Below are positions 12,112 to 23,300 of a stretch of DNA of 64,000 bases, in pieces (positions within the stretch are counted from its first letter, which is position 1; every line of letters starts with the position of its first letter). Made by a program: the position numbers and the translations under genes. The notes beneath the pieces were generated by a model. It had not been told where the DNA came from, ran no database searches, and saw nothing but the letters and a program-made list of their open reading frames with translations. The stretch is from positions 22,100,929 to 22,164,928 of the forward strand of contig NC_092279.1 in NCBI RefSeq assembly GCF_036320965.1, written 5' to 3'. The stretch comes from Panulirus ornatus. Its lineage: Eukaryota; Arthropoda; Malacostraca; Decapoda; Palinuridae.

Positions 12112-12117
<6 letters not shown>
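11997..12117 (+). mobile_element. Dispersed repeat family C, copy 2
   Basis: A segment of about 120 bp running from CCTATGAGTCCACGGGGAAA to CAACGAAGAGACGTGATATA, homologous in reverse orientation to 8736-8866. It is flanked by (TA)n on both sides, so it sits inside or between two dinucleotide tracts. No terminal inverted repeat or coding frame is seen. Confidence 0.75.

Positions 12118-12181
<64 letters not shown>
12117..12181. repeat. (TA)n microsatellite
   Basis: A (TA)n tract of about 64 bp on the far side of repeat family C. Confidence 0.98.
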
Positions 12182-12183
<2 letters not shown>

Positions 12184-12359
12184 TTAACGGAAGAGGGAAA
12201 GACGAGGGAAGTAATAGAATTCCACATCTTCCCTATTCCTACGTAAGGAGTTACCATAACGGTCAATCCTCATATGAGCGGTCTCTCCAAAGAAACTACA
12301 GGAAGCTGCAGCAGCAGTAGCAGCCAGGCGTGTGCCTCAGGTCCCGAGACTTATTGGAG

Positions 12360-12361
<2 letters not shown>

Positions 12362-12411
<50 letters not shown>
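12362..12411. repeat. (CA)n microsatellite
   Basis: A pure (CA)25 tract. Confidence 0.98.
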
Positions 12412-12414
<3 letters not shown>

Positions 12415-12635
12415 CTCAAGCAAAAAGAGTTTTAATCGTGTTGAAGTTCCATTATTTCTTCAGTAATCTTATTTACATTTCCGCTCTCTCTTATTCAATC
12501 TGCTATATCTTTGTTCTTCCTTGGGTGAAATATTATTACATTCTCACTCATCTTTTTGTTCCCATTCTCTCTCTCTTGCTTACGTATTCTTTATGCTTTT
12601 CCATCTTTTCGTATATTTTCCCGTCATATCCATTC

Positions 12636-13425
12636 TTACATATAATTCTTCCATCACCATTCTTCCTTGCATATAATTCTTTCATCAATATTCTTCCTTA
12701 CATATAATTCTTCCATCAATATTCTTCCTTACATACAATTCTTCTATCAATATTCTTCCTTGCATATAATTCTTCCATCAATATTCTTCCTTACATACAA
12801 TTCTTCTATCAATATTCTTCCTAAAATATAATTCTCCCATTAATATTCTTCTTTACATACAATTCTTCTATCAATATTCTTCCTAAAATATAATTCTTCC
12901 ATTAATATTCTTTACATACAATTCTTCTATCAATATTCTTCCTAAAATATAATTCTTCCATTAATATTCTTCTTTACTTATAATTCTTCTATCAATATTC
13001 TTCCTAAAATATAATTCTTCCATTAATATTCTTCCTAAAATATAATTCCTCCATTAATATTCTTCTTTACTTATAATTCTTCTATCAATATTCTTCCTAA
13101 AATATAATTCTTCCATTAATATTCTTCCTAAAATATAATTCCTCCATTAATATTCTTCTTTACTTATAATTCTTCTATCAATATTCTTCCTAAAATATAA
13201 TTCCTCCATTAATATTCTTCTTTACTTATAATTCTTCTATCAATATTCTTCCTAAAATATAATTCCTCCATTAATATTCTTCTTTACTTATAATTCTTCT
13301 ATCAATATTCTTCCTAAAATATAATTCCTCCATTAATATTCTTCTTTACTTATAATTCTTCTATCAATATTCTTCCTAAAATATAATTCTTCCATTAATA
13401 TTCTTCCTCACATCATATTCTTCTC
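12636..13425. repeat. 31-bp minisatellite with 62-bp higher-order structure
   Basis: About 25 copies of TATAATTCTTCCATTAATAT followed by TCTTCCTTACA. In the right half the units pair into a regular 62-bp dimer: one unit ends CCTAAAA and carries CTATCAA, the other ends TTTACT and carries CTCCATTAA. The left half (12636-12900) is less regular. This is a pyrimidine-rich, AT-rich tract with no coding content. Confidence 0.93.
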
Positions 13426-13682
13426 ACACTTCCAGTTTCTTAAGTATCACCCTCGTAATACCTTTCCTTTCGACCTACTTAACTATGTCTTTCCACGCTC
13501 CGTTTTCGCTGACATAATATTCAACCGAGAAAATGTACAACGTTCGCTCAGCCATTCTACTTTCATTTCTTCTCATTCTCAATTCCTGCTATAGTCCGAT
13601 TTTGTAACTAAATCAAGGTTTAATTCCTTCTTCTTTTGACACGAAAAATTCATCATTAAACAGTAGCAGTGACTAGCTCTAT

Positions 13683-13684
<2 letters not shown>

Positions 13685-13713
<29 letters not shown>
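13685..13713. repeat. (CA)n microsatellite
   Basis: A short (AC)n tract of about 28 bp. Confidence 0.95.
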
Positions 13714-13716
<3 letters not shown>

Positions 13717-13869
13717 TTAAACTGGCACATCTGACGACTCGTTTTCTAGCCAGTCCATCACAGGGAACTACAAACGACCGTACACCACACAGTCTGGCTG
13801 TGAAGTCAAGGGATTGTATTCAATCTCACTGAACACAGCGGTTCGATGCCCGTGGGCACGAACCCGTAA

Positions 13870-13985
13870 TTGGCGTGGCGATGATGGCCTGGCCCTTTTG
13901 GCATGACTCCTCCAAGTCGTACTTTCATGCTCGTGGGTCGTACATTCGTGCTCGAGAGTCGTACACTCGTGATCAATAAGGTACA
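13870..13985. repeat. Fragment of the dispersed 22-bp minisatellite family
   Basis: GATGATGGCCTGGCCCTTTT is followed by GTCGTACTTTCATGCTCGTG, GGTCGTACATTCGTGCTCG and AGAGTCGTACACTCGTG. The first part resembles one arm of the hairpin at 19020-19085. The rest is the same 20-22 bp unit as the 15.2-kb array. Confidence 0.6.
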
Positions 13986-14636
13986 AAAAAAAAAAATCGT
14001 GTTACGTCATGGGTGTCTGAAAGACGACAGCTAAGCCAACAAGAGAACTCACGTCCCATTTTCTTCCATCCAACACTCAAAAACGGAAGGTTCGACCGTT
14101 GGGGGTATGGGGCTGCCCAATGAACTACCTCCTCATGAAATTACGAAATAAAAAAAGAAATGAAAAAAAAAGCTTAATATTATCCCCAACCAGCCATTAC
14201 TTACATGTCATTAACCCACATCACATTTTCTTTTTCATTTCTCGCAGTTAATCAGCCCTGAGATTCTTACGAGATGCCTTCATCACATCTGTGGTGCGAT
14301 GGGTGAAATTTCGAATCAGTCTAAGCCTCCACTGTCTTGAGCCCCGTGTGCGTGGGAGGGTAGCGGTAGGATGAGACGCTATCATCGAAATGGGGCGAGA
14401 GGAGGTGAGTGTGTGGAGGTACATGGGGCACGAGAGGTAATAGGTGAGTGGGGGAGGTGGGGTGTCTCTCCTCTCCCAGACGACGAATCTCCAGCCTAGT
14501 TTACACGTTCTGTGGAAGCCAAGCGGAGCTGAGGTTTCGGGCTTGAGGTTTGGTATACGGGCGTGATCTTCCAGTATGAATTGGAGTTAGTGGGGTTGTG
14601 TAGGGGTCGGGGGAGTGGTTACATTGCGAAGGGTGT

Positions 14637-14637
<1 letters not shown>

Positions 14638-14684
<47 letters not shown>

Positions 14685-14716
14685 CTATGCCGATATTCCT
14701 GGCGGATGGTCGCCCT

Positions 14717-14807
<91 letters not shown>

Positions 14808-14847
14808 AAATCGGAAACGTTCTCAATTCAATACTTCCAAGAACTCA

Positions 14848-14891
<44 letters not shown>
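14638..14891. repeat. Compound (GT)n - (CT)n - (CA)n microsatellite cluster
   Basis: (GT)n occupies 14639-14683 and (CT)n 14717-14783, running directly into (CA)n 14783-14808. A second (CA)n occupies 14849-14891. The Val/Cys, Ser/Leu and His/Thr open frames across this block are artefacts. The flanks 13986-14637 and 14892-15157 hold nothing recognised. Confidence 0.97.
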
Positions 14892-14895
<4 letters not shown>

Positions 14896-15157
14896 CTTAT
14901 CCGGGAAAAAAAAAAACGAGAACCAAGAACTGAACAGCAGCTTTTCATGAGGCGGGCCTTCTCTCCCCCTCCCTTTAGATTAGGTCACCCACCCAGCCTC
15001 ACCAGATGGACACGAAGACAATGGCAGCTGACCCACTGACTCTGGCTCCTCCTCCTCCTCCTGAAGAAGGTCATGACGAGGTGTGGGGTGTCCGCTAGAG
15101 GAAGAATGCTTCTCCACATGACTTCTCACCACCGCTTTAGAAAAAAAAAATAAGACG

Positions 15158-15835
15158 TGCAACACCTTGAGTACGACGGTATGACTCTTGAGTACGACGG
15201 TACGACAACTTAGATACGACGGTACGACACCTTGAATACGACGGTATGACCCTTGAGTACGACGGTACGACAACTTGAGTACGACGGTACGACACCTTGA
15301 GGCCGACGGTACGACAACTTGAATACGACGGTACGACACCTTGAATACGACGGTGTGACACCTTGAATACGACGGTATGACACTTGAGTACGACAGTGCA
15401 ACACTTTGAATACGACGGCATGACCCTTGAGTACGACGGTACGACAACTTGAGTACGACGGTACGACACCTTGAGTACGACGGTACGACAACTTGAATAC
15501 GACGGTATGATACCTTGAGGACGACGGTACGACAACTTGAGAATGACGGTACGACAACTTAAAGACGACGGCACTACAACTTGAGGACGACGGTACGACA
15601 TCTTGAGGACGACGGTACGACAACTTGAGGACGACGGTACGACACCCTGAAGACAACGGTACGACACCTTGAGGACGACGGCACGACAACTTGAAAACAA
15701 CGGTACGATGCTTTACGTATCCACGGCTGAGGCCGAACGTCAGACTCATAGCACTCAGTGATCGTACCGTCGTGCTAAAAAAAATCGTACCGTCGTCTTC
15801 TACGATCGTACCGTCGTCTTGCACGATCGCACCAC
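15158..15835. repeat. 22-bp minisatellite (ACGACGGTACGACACCTTGAGT)-type array
   Basis: About 25 units of ~22 bp built on ACGACGGTACGACA + CCTTGAGT run from 15158 to 15712. After a unique spacer, three inverted units (CGTACCGTCGT) lie at 15765-15830. Because 22 is not a multiple of 3 and the unit is stop-free on the minus strand, all three minus frames give the same 22-residue Ser/Val/Tyr/Arg repeat. The overlapping 155-204 aa minus open frames are therefore not genes. Confidence 0.95.
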
Positions 15836-15994
15836 GGTGAACAAAGACTGAAAAGCACTTTTCCCAACACCTAAATCAGTAATCACAAGGAAGACATAAA
15901 TGGAACTCAAAGCAAAAAAATAAAAAAAAAAAATTAGGAAGGCGATAATAGAGCAGATAATCTAGACGGTGAGAGTGAGTGAACTAACGAAAAT

Positions 15995-15998
<4 letters not shown>

Positions 15999-16061
<63 letters not shown>
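15999..16061. repeat. (GA)n microsatellite
   Basis: A pure (GA)n tract of about 62 bp. Confidence 0.98.
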
Positions 16062-16063
<2 letters not shown>

Positions 16064-16211
16064 ACGTTTGCCCCTGGGCGGCCGGCTGAAACCAGTGCAG
16101 TCACGGCGCGAAAGTCTGGCCAACGTCAAAGGCCAAACGCTCACCTCACCATCTGATGCCACGACATGCCAACGCCTCCAGCCATTACCATCATTATCAT
16201 TAATATATACA

Positions 16212-16235
16212 TGTGTGTGCGTGCGTGTGTGTGTG

Positions 16236-16271
<36 letters not shown>
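16212..16271. repeat. (GT)n microsatellite
   Basis: A (GT)n tract of about 60 bp with GC interruptions. The stretch 16272-17401 is C-rich and carries several open frames, but no splice structure or motif supports a gene. Confidence 0.97.
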
Positions 16272-17401
16272 ATCATCATCTCCAGGTCTCGTGCATATGT
16301 GCCATGGCCGAAGTAGATCTGAGGGACATCCACCGATGCTTGGGTGGGGTCTGGTCAACCTCACGGTGAGGCCAGGAATTCTGTGGTTAACCAACTCTGA
16401 AACTTGAATATATAGGAATCATACACATCAAGTAGTGGCGTTATCACTGACTTGATCATAGATCATCAATGTCTGTAAACTCCATGTGTCGCGCGAAATG
16501 TGAAGATTTTCAGTTCCTCCTTCTACGTCATCTTCCACAATGTAATCCACATCTCGGCGGCAGGAGTAACGAGTGTCTCTGAAAGGTTGCGGGCTGGCCA
16601 CGTCGGTCTTCCTCCCCTTAACCTTTCCCCAGCCTTGTCCTGGGAGGAGTTCCACCAGCCACTCCTGCAGCCGCCCCGCCCCCGTGCCCCGCCCAAGCCA
16701 TTGTCTCCCCTACACCTCCCGATCTTCAGCCCTGACATCACAAAAGGAACCAAGGAAACAACCCGAACATTCCTCCAACACTCTACCATCCCATTACACA
16801 ACACTCTCCTTCCTATTCCCTTCTTTTTTTCTCCTTTTCCCCCCATTCTCTCTTTCCACCTACACACATCCGAAATTCAAGACTCTTGTTACACTCCTCC
16901 AGCAGATGAACCTCGTCAAAGACTTCTGTTATCCAGCTTTCCTACACATCCCATTGTAAATCACAGTTATACCATGACCAGCCTTCTGTAAAACCTCTAT
17001 CCTCATCATAAACCAGGTTGGCCCTTAGGCTCTCAGTGGAGAAGAGCTATCCAGCAGGGCCCATCGATGGAGACCCTTGATCTCCCACTTCGTCTGCGGG
17101 GTGTTGTTCCTCTTGCTCTCAGAGCACTCCTTTACATCGCCGACCCCACCATCTGTCTAGGTGACCCAAGTGATCCTCTGCTATCATGGATGCCTTGTAG
17201 ACTCCATTTCGTGGGATGCTTAACTTCTTCCACTCTCCTGACGCGGCCAAACCCCCTCCATCAGGTGACATTTGTGTATCATTCTGGACACAATTCCCAC
17301 CTTCATCTGTCTCGTCTGGGATATTCCTTACGTCAGTCGGAAGGTCCTCCACTCGCCAGCCACAACTTGACTATTTCCATTTGTGTGGTCAAGGTCCACC
17401 C

Positions 17402-17590
17402 GCCTGTGGTGACGCCGCGAGTGAAAAGTCACCTTCGGTGACGTTGTATCACCGTCACTAGACGAAAAATGGGCACAAGCTCGTCTAAGAACTTTCCTCA
17501 GGAATTCGACATTACCCTGCTACTGGATGCAGTGCAGCCTTGGAGATGCAGGAGCCCTAATAAAAGGGTCCCCTGGCGATATAACTTCAA
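17402..17590 (+). mobile_element. Dispersed repeat family D, copy 1
   Basis: The core GTGAAAAGTCACCTTCGGTG + ACGTTGTATCACC, followed downstream by GATGCAGTGCAGCCTTGGAG and CAGGAGCCCTAATAAAAGG, recurs at 63401-63560 (+) and 59222-59380 (-). It contains a perfect small hairpin, GTCACC-TTC-GGTGAC, at 17428-17442. It is non-coding and of unknown class, possibly a short SINE. Confidence 0.7.
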
Positions 17591-18068
17591 GTCAAAGAAC
17601 ACTCCACACTAAACACCCAACACGAAAGCAAATTCTTAACATAACTTGATGAATAATGATCTTGATTTTTCCATGCCACATCTTCCCCCTGCAATAGCAG
17701 CAACTCCACCGTAACCACACCTCCCCCTAAAACGACCACATCTCACCCCAGTAACAGCTATATGACACATGCCAAAACATCCCTACCTCTTCCCCCTCCC
17801 ACCTCTCTAACCACCACGTTTATCGTACGAATACCCCCAAAAATATCGTACTGTAAGGTATCTTCCGCTTCCCATCACCTCAGCCCTGAGCAGTGAACTC
17901 CGACCAGACTGACTTGAGAGACGCTTACGATCCACTCACGATCTATGGCTAACGCCAGCAAACTCCTGTGCTCCCAGCAAGCAAGCGACTAGAGATGAAA
18001 AAAAAGAACCTTGATTGTACCCTACGTACGTCTTGTTTTGAGCTATGCTTCCGTCTGCTGACTGTCAC

Positions 18069-18070
<2 letters not shown>

Positions 18071-18112
<42 letters not shown>

Positions 18113-18201
18113 TACTATTTGGGTGCAACGGGGAGAGAGTTTAACACTCGTGTTGCCCCGTCTCATAACCTTGTATATGTCTTTATTCTTATGTGATGGT
18201 T

Positions 18202-18252
<51 letters not shown>
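18071..18252. repeat. (GT)n and (CA)n microsatellite pair
   Basis: (GT)n occupies 18071-18109 and (CA)n 18203-18252, separated by about 93 bp. As complementary dinucleotides they form a potential inverted pair. Confidence 0.97.
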
Positions 18253-18254
<2 letters not shown>

Positions 18255-18636
18255 CCTAAGCCATTCATCGACCATCCCCGAGGGAAGGATGAACAGCAGG
18301 GTCGGCTGTGGACCAAGTGTAATGAGAGGGAGAATCAAGCAACAGAAAACATTATCAAAATAATTCCATACCCTAACACTGAACCTTCTGTCTCGTACAT
18401 AAGCTTACAGCACATTCTAAAACAGTGTCTCCATTCCCGCCATCATCACACGCTCATCTCCGCAGACATTAAAGTCATCAAAATCATCGCCATCAGAACG
18501 TGTATTGTGTTGTATACACTGACACCACTTTTACTATCATCTTGCACCATTAAGTAATCCTGAACTATAGGAGATAGAATACATAATATAAAGAAGAACG
18601 AATATTTGAAAAATACTTATAAATAAACACACACAC

Positions 18637-18639
<3 letters not shown>

Positions 18640-18711
<72 letters not shown>
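18640..18711. repeat. (TA)n microsatellite
   Basis: A short (AC)n followed by a (TA)n tract of about 71 bp. Confidence 0.98.
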
Positions 18712-18716
<5 letters not shown>

Positions 18717-18904
18717 ACCTTTCTCAAATGGCTATGTGATCAGTTTCTGTTCAAAAGGTCGTTAGCTACATCAAGTCTGACTAATAGTGGATAATTATAT
18801 TTGAATGCATATGCAAATTTAAAGCGAAAATTATAGGATACAAATTACTAATTGTTGATTTTGCATAGTTTATGGCCAGTTAAGCTGCTGTGAACAATCC
18901 TCAC

Positions 18905-19110
18905 AACTGACCACTTGAGCATGGCGGTGTACGACCATTGACCACGGTGGTATGCAACCCTTCAGTACGCCCCTTAAGAAAGTCGACACTACCCTTGATC
19001 ACGACGGTACGACCCTTGGTATGATGGTCTGGCCTTTTTTTTACCTGACCTTTATGAGTCAGGTCGAAAGGCCAGGGCCATCATATCCATGAGTCGTGCT
19101 CAAGGGCGAA
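18905..19110. repeat. Dispersed 22-bp minisatellite fragment with a 66-nt hairpin
   Basis: Units such as GACCACGGTGGTATGCAACCC and GATCACGACGGTACGACCC belong to the family arrayed at 15158. At 19020-19085 an imperfect inverted repeat pairs TATGATGG / CCATCATA, then GGCCTTT / AAAGGCC, then ACCTGAC / GTCAGGT around an 8-nt loop. Confidence 0.7.
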
Positions 19111-19402
19111 AGGAACTCAGTGGGAAGGAAAACCTCCTTACGTAATCTCTCCTCTTTTCTGACTCCTTAACTTCCCATTAGCAATGTAATCCACCGTAGT
19201 ATGTACAGTAATAATGTACCCTACACCACCGTATCTACCGTGACGTCACCACAGCCATCATGACGTCGTCGACACAGCTACTGTTACCGCACGTAACGTC
19301 ACCTTGAGTTATACGACATTCAGGCCTCTTAACCCCCTTCCCCCTCCTTCCCTGCCACTGGCTTAGCATGGGGAGGGCATCCAAATCTGAGAGGTTAAAT
19401 GG

Positions 19403-19406
<4 letters not shown>

Positions 19407-19493
<87 letters not shown>
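19407..19493. repeat. (GA)n microsatellite
   Basis: A (GA)n tract of about 87 bp. It lies some 410 bp upstream of the gene 1 TATA box. GA tracts can act as GAGA-factor sites in arthropods, but nothing here shows that. Confidence 0.97.
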
Positions 19494-19496
<3 letters not shown>

Positions 19497-19827
19497 TCCA
19501 GGGACAAGGTGCGATGGAGTTCAGGGCACAATGCCTAGCTAACGTTGCTCGTCAGCTAGGGACGACAGGGGGGACAAAGATCCCAACCCCTTTGTACCAC
19601 TCGTGACTCACACCCCAGAAGGTTCCTGGATTACCTGCCTTACGTTCCTTTTTTTTTCATCAATGCACTTGTCTAGGACTCCACCAACTTAATTATGGCA
19701 GGAAAGCGACAAAAAGCAATAATGGCTGGCGCTCGGTGCCGTATCTCGGTGAGCGAGCCGACACAGGGCAGAAGCGAGGGAAGATCCTGCTCCCATGACG
19801 GACAAAAACCTGTTAACTTTGAGCCAG

Positions 19828-19939
19828 CCAATGGCGCGGCGGAGGATGATAGCGGGCTGGGCTCCGGGCCAATAGGAGGGCAGCAGCCGCGGAAGGAACA
19901 GGGTATAAAACTGCCGACGGGCGTCCATCCTGCGTCAGT
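19828..19939 (+). promoter_or_regulatory. RNA polymerase II core promoter of gene 1 (CCAAT, TATA, arthropod Inr)
   Basis: Two CCAAT boxes (19828-19832 and 19869-19873) sit in a locally GC-rich stretch. TATAAAA is at 19904-19910. The arthropod initiator TCAGT is at 19935-19939, placing +1 at A19937, 33 nt from the first T of the TATA box. The 5' leader would be 27 nt (19937-19963). TATA plus TCAGT at this spacing is the classic layout of strongly regulated arthropod genes such as cuticle genes. The coordination with the ATG and the MKLL signal-peptide start makes this a confident call. Confidence 0.85.
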
Positions 19940-19963
19940 AATATCCCCCAAGACGTCCACATC

Positions 19964-19975
19964 ATGAAGCTCCTG
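19964..19975 (+). CDS. Gene 1 exon 1 (coding part, MKLL)
   Basis: The first ATG downstream of the initiator, 27 nt from +1. ATG AAG CTC CTG is followed by the donor GTGGGT, phase 0. Read through without splicing, the frame continues for 20 more codons and stops at TGA. Splicing to exon 2 restores a hydrophobic signal peptide, which decides the donor. Confidence 0.78.
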
Positions 19976-20251
19976 GTGGGTGCTGAAGTGTTGGTGTTCG
20001 TGTCTTCTGTTCAGAGTGTGGTGTGTGGCGAGGTGTGAAGCGCTAGCAGAGTGGCCAAGTGGTGGTGTCAAGGCGCGCGGCGTGTGTGTGTGTGAGTTTA
20101 TACAAGACCGACAAAGAAGGCTATACGACAGTCATGTGAACAAACTCTGCCATCACAGGGCTTGCTTATTAAGAGTTCCATTCTAGTGTGATATTATGTG
20201 GCATAGGATGGATGCCGGGTCCGCCTTTGTTCGCATCCATTTTCTAGCTGC

Positions 20252-20319
<68 letters not shown>

Positions 20320-23300
20320 GCCAATGTCCGTCGTTAGTAACCATTACGCAACTGCTCAGGCCATCGCAAGATATCTGGCGTATCGTACGCTCGTCATTTT
20401 AGTTAGCCTTACGCAAAATTTTACTGATGGCAACATAAGGGAAAAGATTTCCCGATAATCATGGGACTAAAAGTCAGAACCACTGAGTGAATAAGTTATC
20501 CCTCATTCGTTCGTTTCACGGGCGTACCGGTACGCCTAGCTCGTACCTAATATCGGACACAGTGTAAACATCAAACACATTCCCTCAAAGAATGATGTGA
20601 TATTCAATATAAACAAAGACTTCAACCATTTGCCAACGATAACCTAGTTAGTTTACCTGACACCACGTACGATTACTGTACGATGTAATAATACTTTGAT
20701 ACCAAATGTAAGAGGAGGGAAGCTTAGCCTCCACTCTGGGTACAACGCTTTAATTCCCCAAGAAGTGTTTTCTAGCTATTTGGAAAGAGTTGTTCCTACT
20801 TTGATAGTGTAAGTGCGCTCATGACTGATTTCCACCCAGATAAATATCGCCAGGTGCGAGCATCGCTGACACGCCTGATCCACTGTGGTTCCTTATTCAT
20901 AGCTAGGCTGGCCACTGTACCTGTTCTATTTGTGACATGTTAAGACACAATCATTGTGTATCTGTTCTATTTGTGACAAGTTAGACACAATCATTGCATC
21001 ATCTAAAATTTTATTTGACAATGAGCCTGCGTCTCTGGTTATGGTTATACGGGCTAGCAGTTTAGGGGTGATGATGTGTCGACACTGTAGGAAAAAACAT
21101 CTCAGTTCAAGGACAATGTCTAAACATCACTAAACGGCTTCATGTTAAGGATGTACAAATGATCTCGGGGACTTTACGAGCAGAGTGAAAATCATAGAGT
21201 ATGATGAATATATATTATGTGATCCTGTCTGTAAATGACTATATATTGCACGAATATCAATGCATAATTAATGGACATGATACGAAATATAAAGACACCT
21301 TTTACGGCATCTCCTGCCCTTTGGTGGATAAATAGCTTCCTGGCGTATTCATAAATGGGGAAAGTACATTATTGAGCATAATATCACAGGCACCGTGGGG
21401 TGGGTGAATGGATTCGCTCATTGCAGGCTGAAGAGATAACACGTTTGGGATGAGCATTGCCGCTACAGTATTGCACAGGTCCCGAGGCTGAACCGCTGTT
21501 TTGTACGTCCTTTACCATATACGTCACTCATGTTTTCATCAACAACATCCCCACACATGAGTTTCATACACTCTTGCAAATTCAAAACCTCAAGTAAAAC
21601 ATTAACTAGTATCATCCCTTTTTATGCATTTATCAGTTAAAGAGCTTCTTCACAAGACAGTCCCAACAATCATTTACCACACGTACAACACACTGCTTAA
21701 ACGTCTCATTCACTAAAACACAACACAAACTCGTTGGAGCGAGACAATTAAATTACCGCAGAAACTGCCGATGTCACGGCATGTCGTCATGACCTTTACC
21801 TCTCTGTTTAACCACAGCGAACCCTTACCTTCACAAATATATCAGTATATAATGACAGACGGCCTTCTCACAACAGTTATAACCTTAGCTCAAAACATAC
21901 GGGGGTCAGAGAGTGCCATATAGGGATGAGAAACGGGTAGAGGAGTAAGGGTCCATTATGGTACATGGGCTTCTACTCTTTCCTTGGCGTCAGGTGTATG
22001 GGTGAGGCGTAGGCGTGCGCGGTTAATCAACGTTGAGAACCTACAGAAACCATATAGCCTTTATTCACCATATATAACGGGTTTTCTTTTTATCAAGGCA
22101 GAGATCAGTTAATGAATAATCCCTTAATAAAATTCAGTTATATATCCGCAAGGGTCAAATGATCATCGACAAATCGCCCCCGTTAGATGTGGCTTTCAGT
22201 ACACAAATGTCACGCTGGTGCCTCGGTGTCTCATGCTGGCATCTGTGCGTCACGCTGGTACCTCCACGCGTCACCTTGGTACCTCAGAGTGTCACGCTCG
22301 TGCTCATAACTCAGTGTGTCAGGCGTATGATTCACCGTGTCACGCTGGTACCTCGGTGTGTCACGCTTACACCTCATGGCGTCACGCGTACACTCATGGT
22401 GTCACGGGGTAAAATTATTTAGCTCTCAGACAGAGCAACATGGGAAACATATCCTTCATTCCTTCGTGCCATTCATGCTTTGTTTTATGAACAATCATTC
22501 TGTGCGAGGAGTGTGTTCTTGCCCCCCCCCTCTCCGTTATAATTACACAGGAAATACAGTAATTATATATATGGTACACCTACATCTTCTGAATACGAAA
22601 AACCTTATTAGCCAAGTCCTTGTTCTTGGGTTCTGTCGGAGACACACTACAATGAAGTGATTCGACCTTGTTAGGGGGTCGGTGCTGTTCTCACTTCTGG
22701 GGAGGCTTTAGCTTCTACATACTCAGTCCAGTCCAAAGTAATGCGACTTGCTAACTTTCCCAATCTGACCTCAGAAGTAGACCTACTCATCCTAAGCCGT
22801 AGTTTCGGTGGTCTCATTCTACAGGTATTACTTAGGTTTTGGCAGGTTATGTGCCCCCTTCATTAGCTCGGTCAAGTAATACTCGGCAAGCTAATGTGTT
22901 ATATCATTAGCTACTGCGTTATAGTAATATTGTGTGAACGTTAGCAACTCGAAGGTGGAACACTGTGAAGTTTGTTTCCTCTCCACGGCTAAGCTTTGGA
23001 ACTCTATCTTCACATGGCTTTCCTAGTTACGAAACCTGACAATACTTTCTTTAAAAAAAAGTGTTTGCACTTGCTCTAAAACTCAGAGGTTATTCATTTT
23101 TCTTCGCCATTTTAGCCCTTTTTTATGTTTCATTTTTGACCTGGCATTAATGAGAATTGTCCATGTCTGGAGCCTCTGACTTAGAGAAGCATTTTCAAAT
23201 CTGTGTATAGAACGTAGTGTAAACTCCGTTTTCATTATCTACGTTGCCATTTTCTAATCTACTTTCCCCGCGGCACAAGACATGTCAAAAACCATATGAC

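Noticed and set aside
13795..13865. tRNA-like stretch with GGTTCGATGCCCG
   Set aside because: No cloverleaf could be drawn by eye. It lies next to a minisatellite family and is probably chance.
15137..15824. Three minus open frames of 155-204 codons with Ser/Val/Tyr/Arg repeats
   Set aside because: A 22-bp repeat read in three frames gives the same peptide. No supporting gene structure.
16500..17461. Several overlapping Pro/Ser-rich open frames on + and -
   Set aside because: C-rich low-complexity DNA with no splice signals, start context or recognised domain. Both strands are equally open.
19673..20071. 132-codon antisense frame across the gene 1 promoter
   Set aside because: Overlaps the CCAAT/TATA/Inr region. 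GC-rich sequence explains the lack of stops, and no independent evidence exists.
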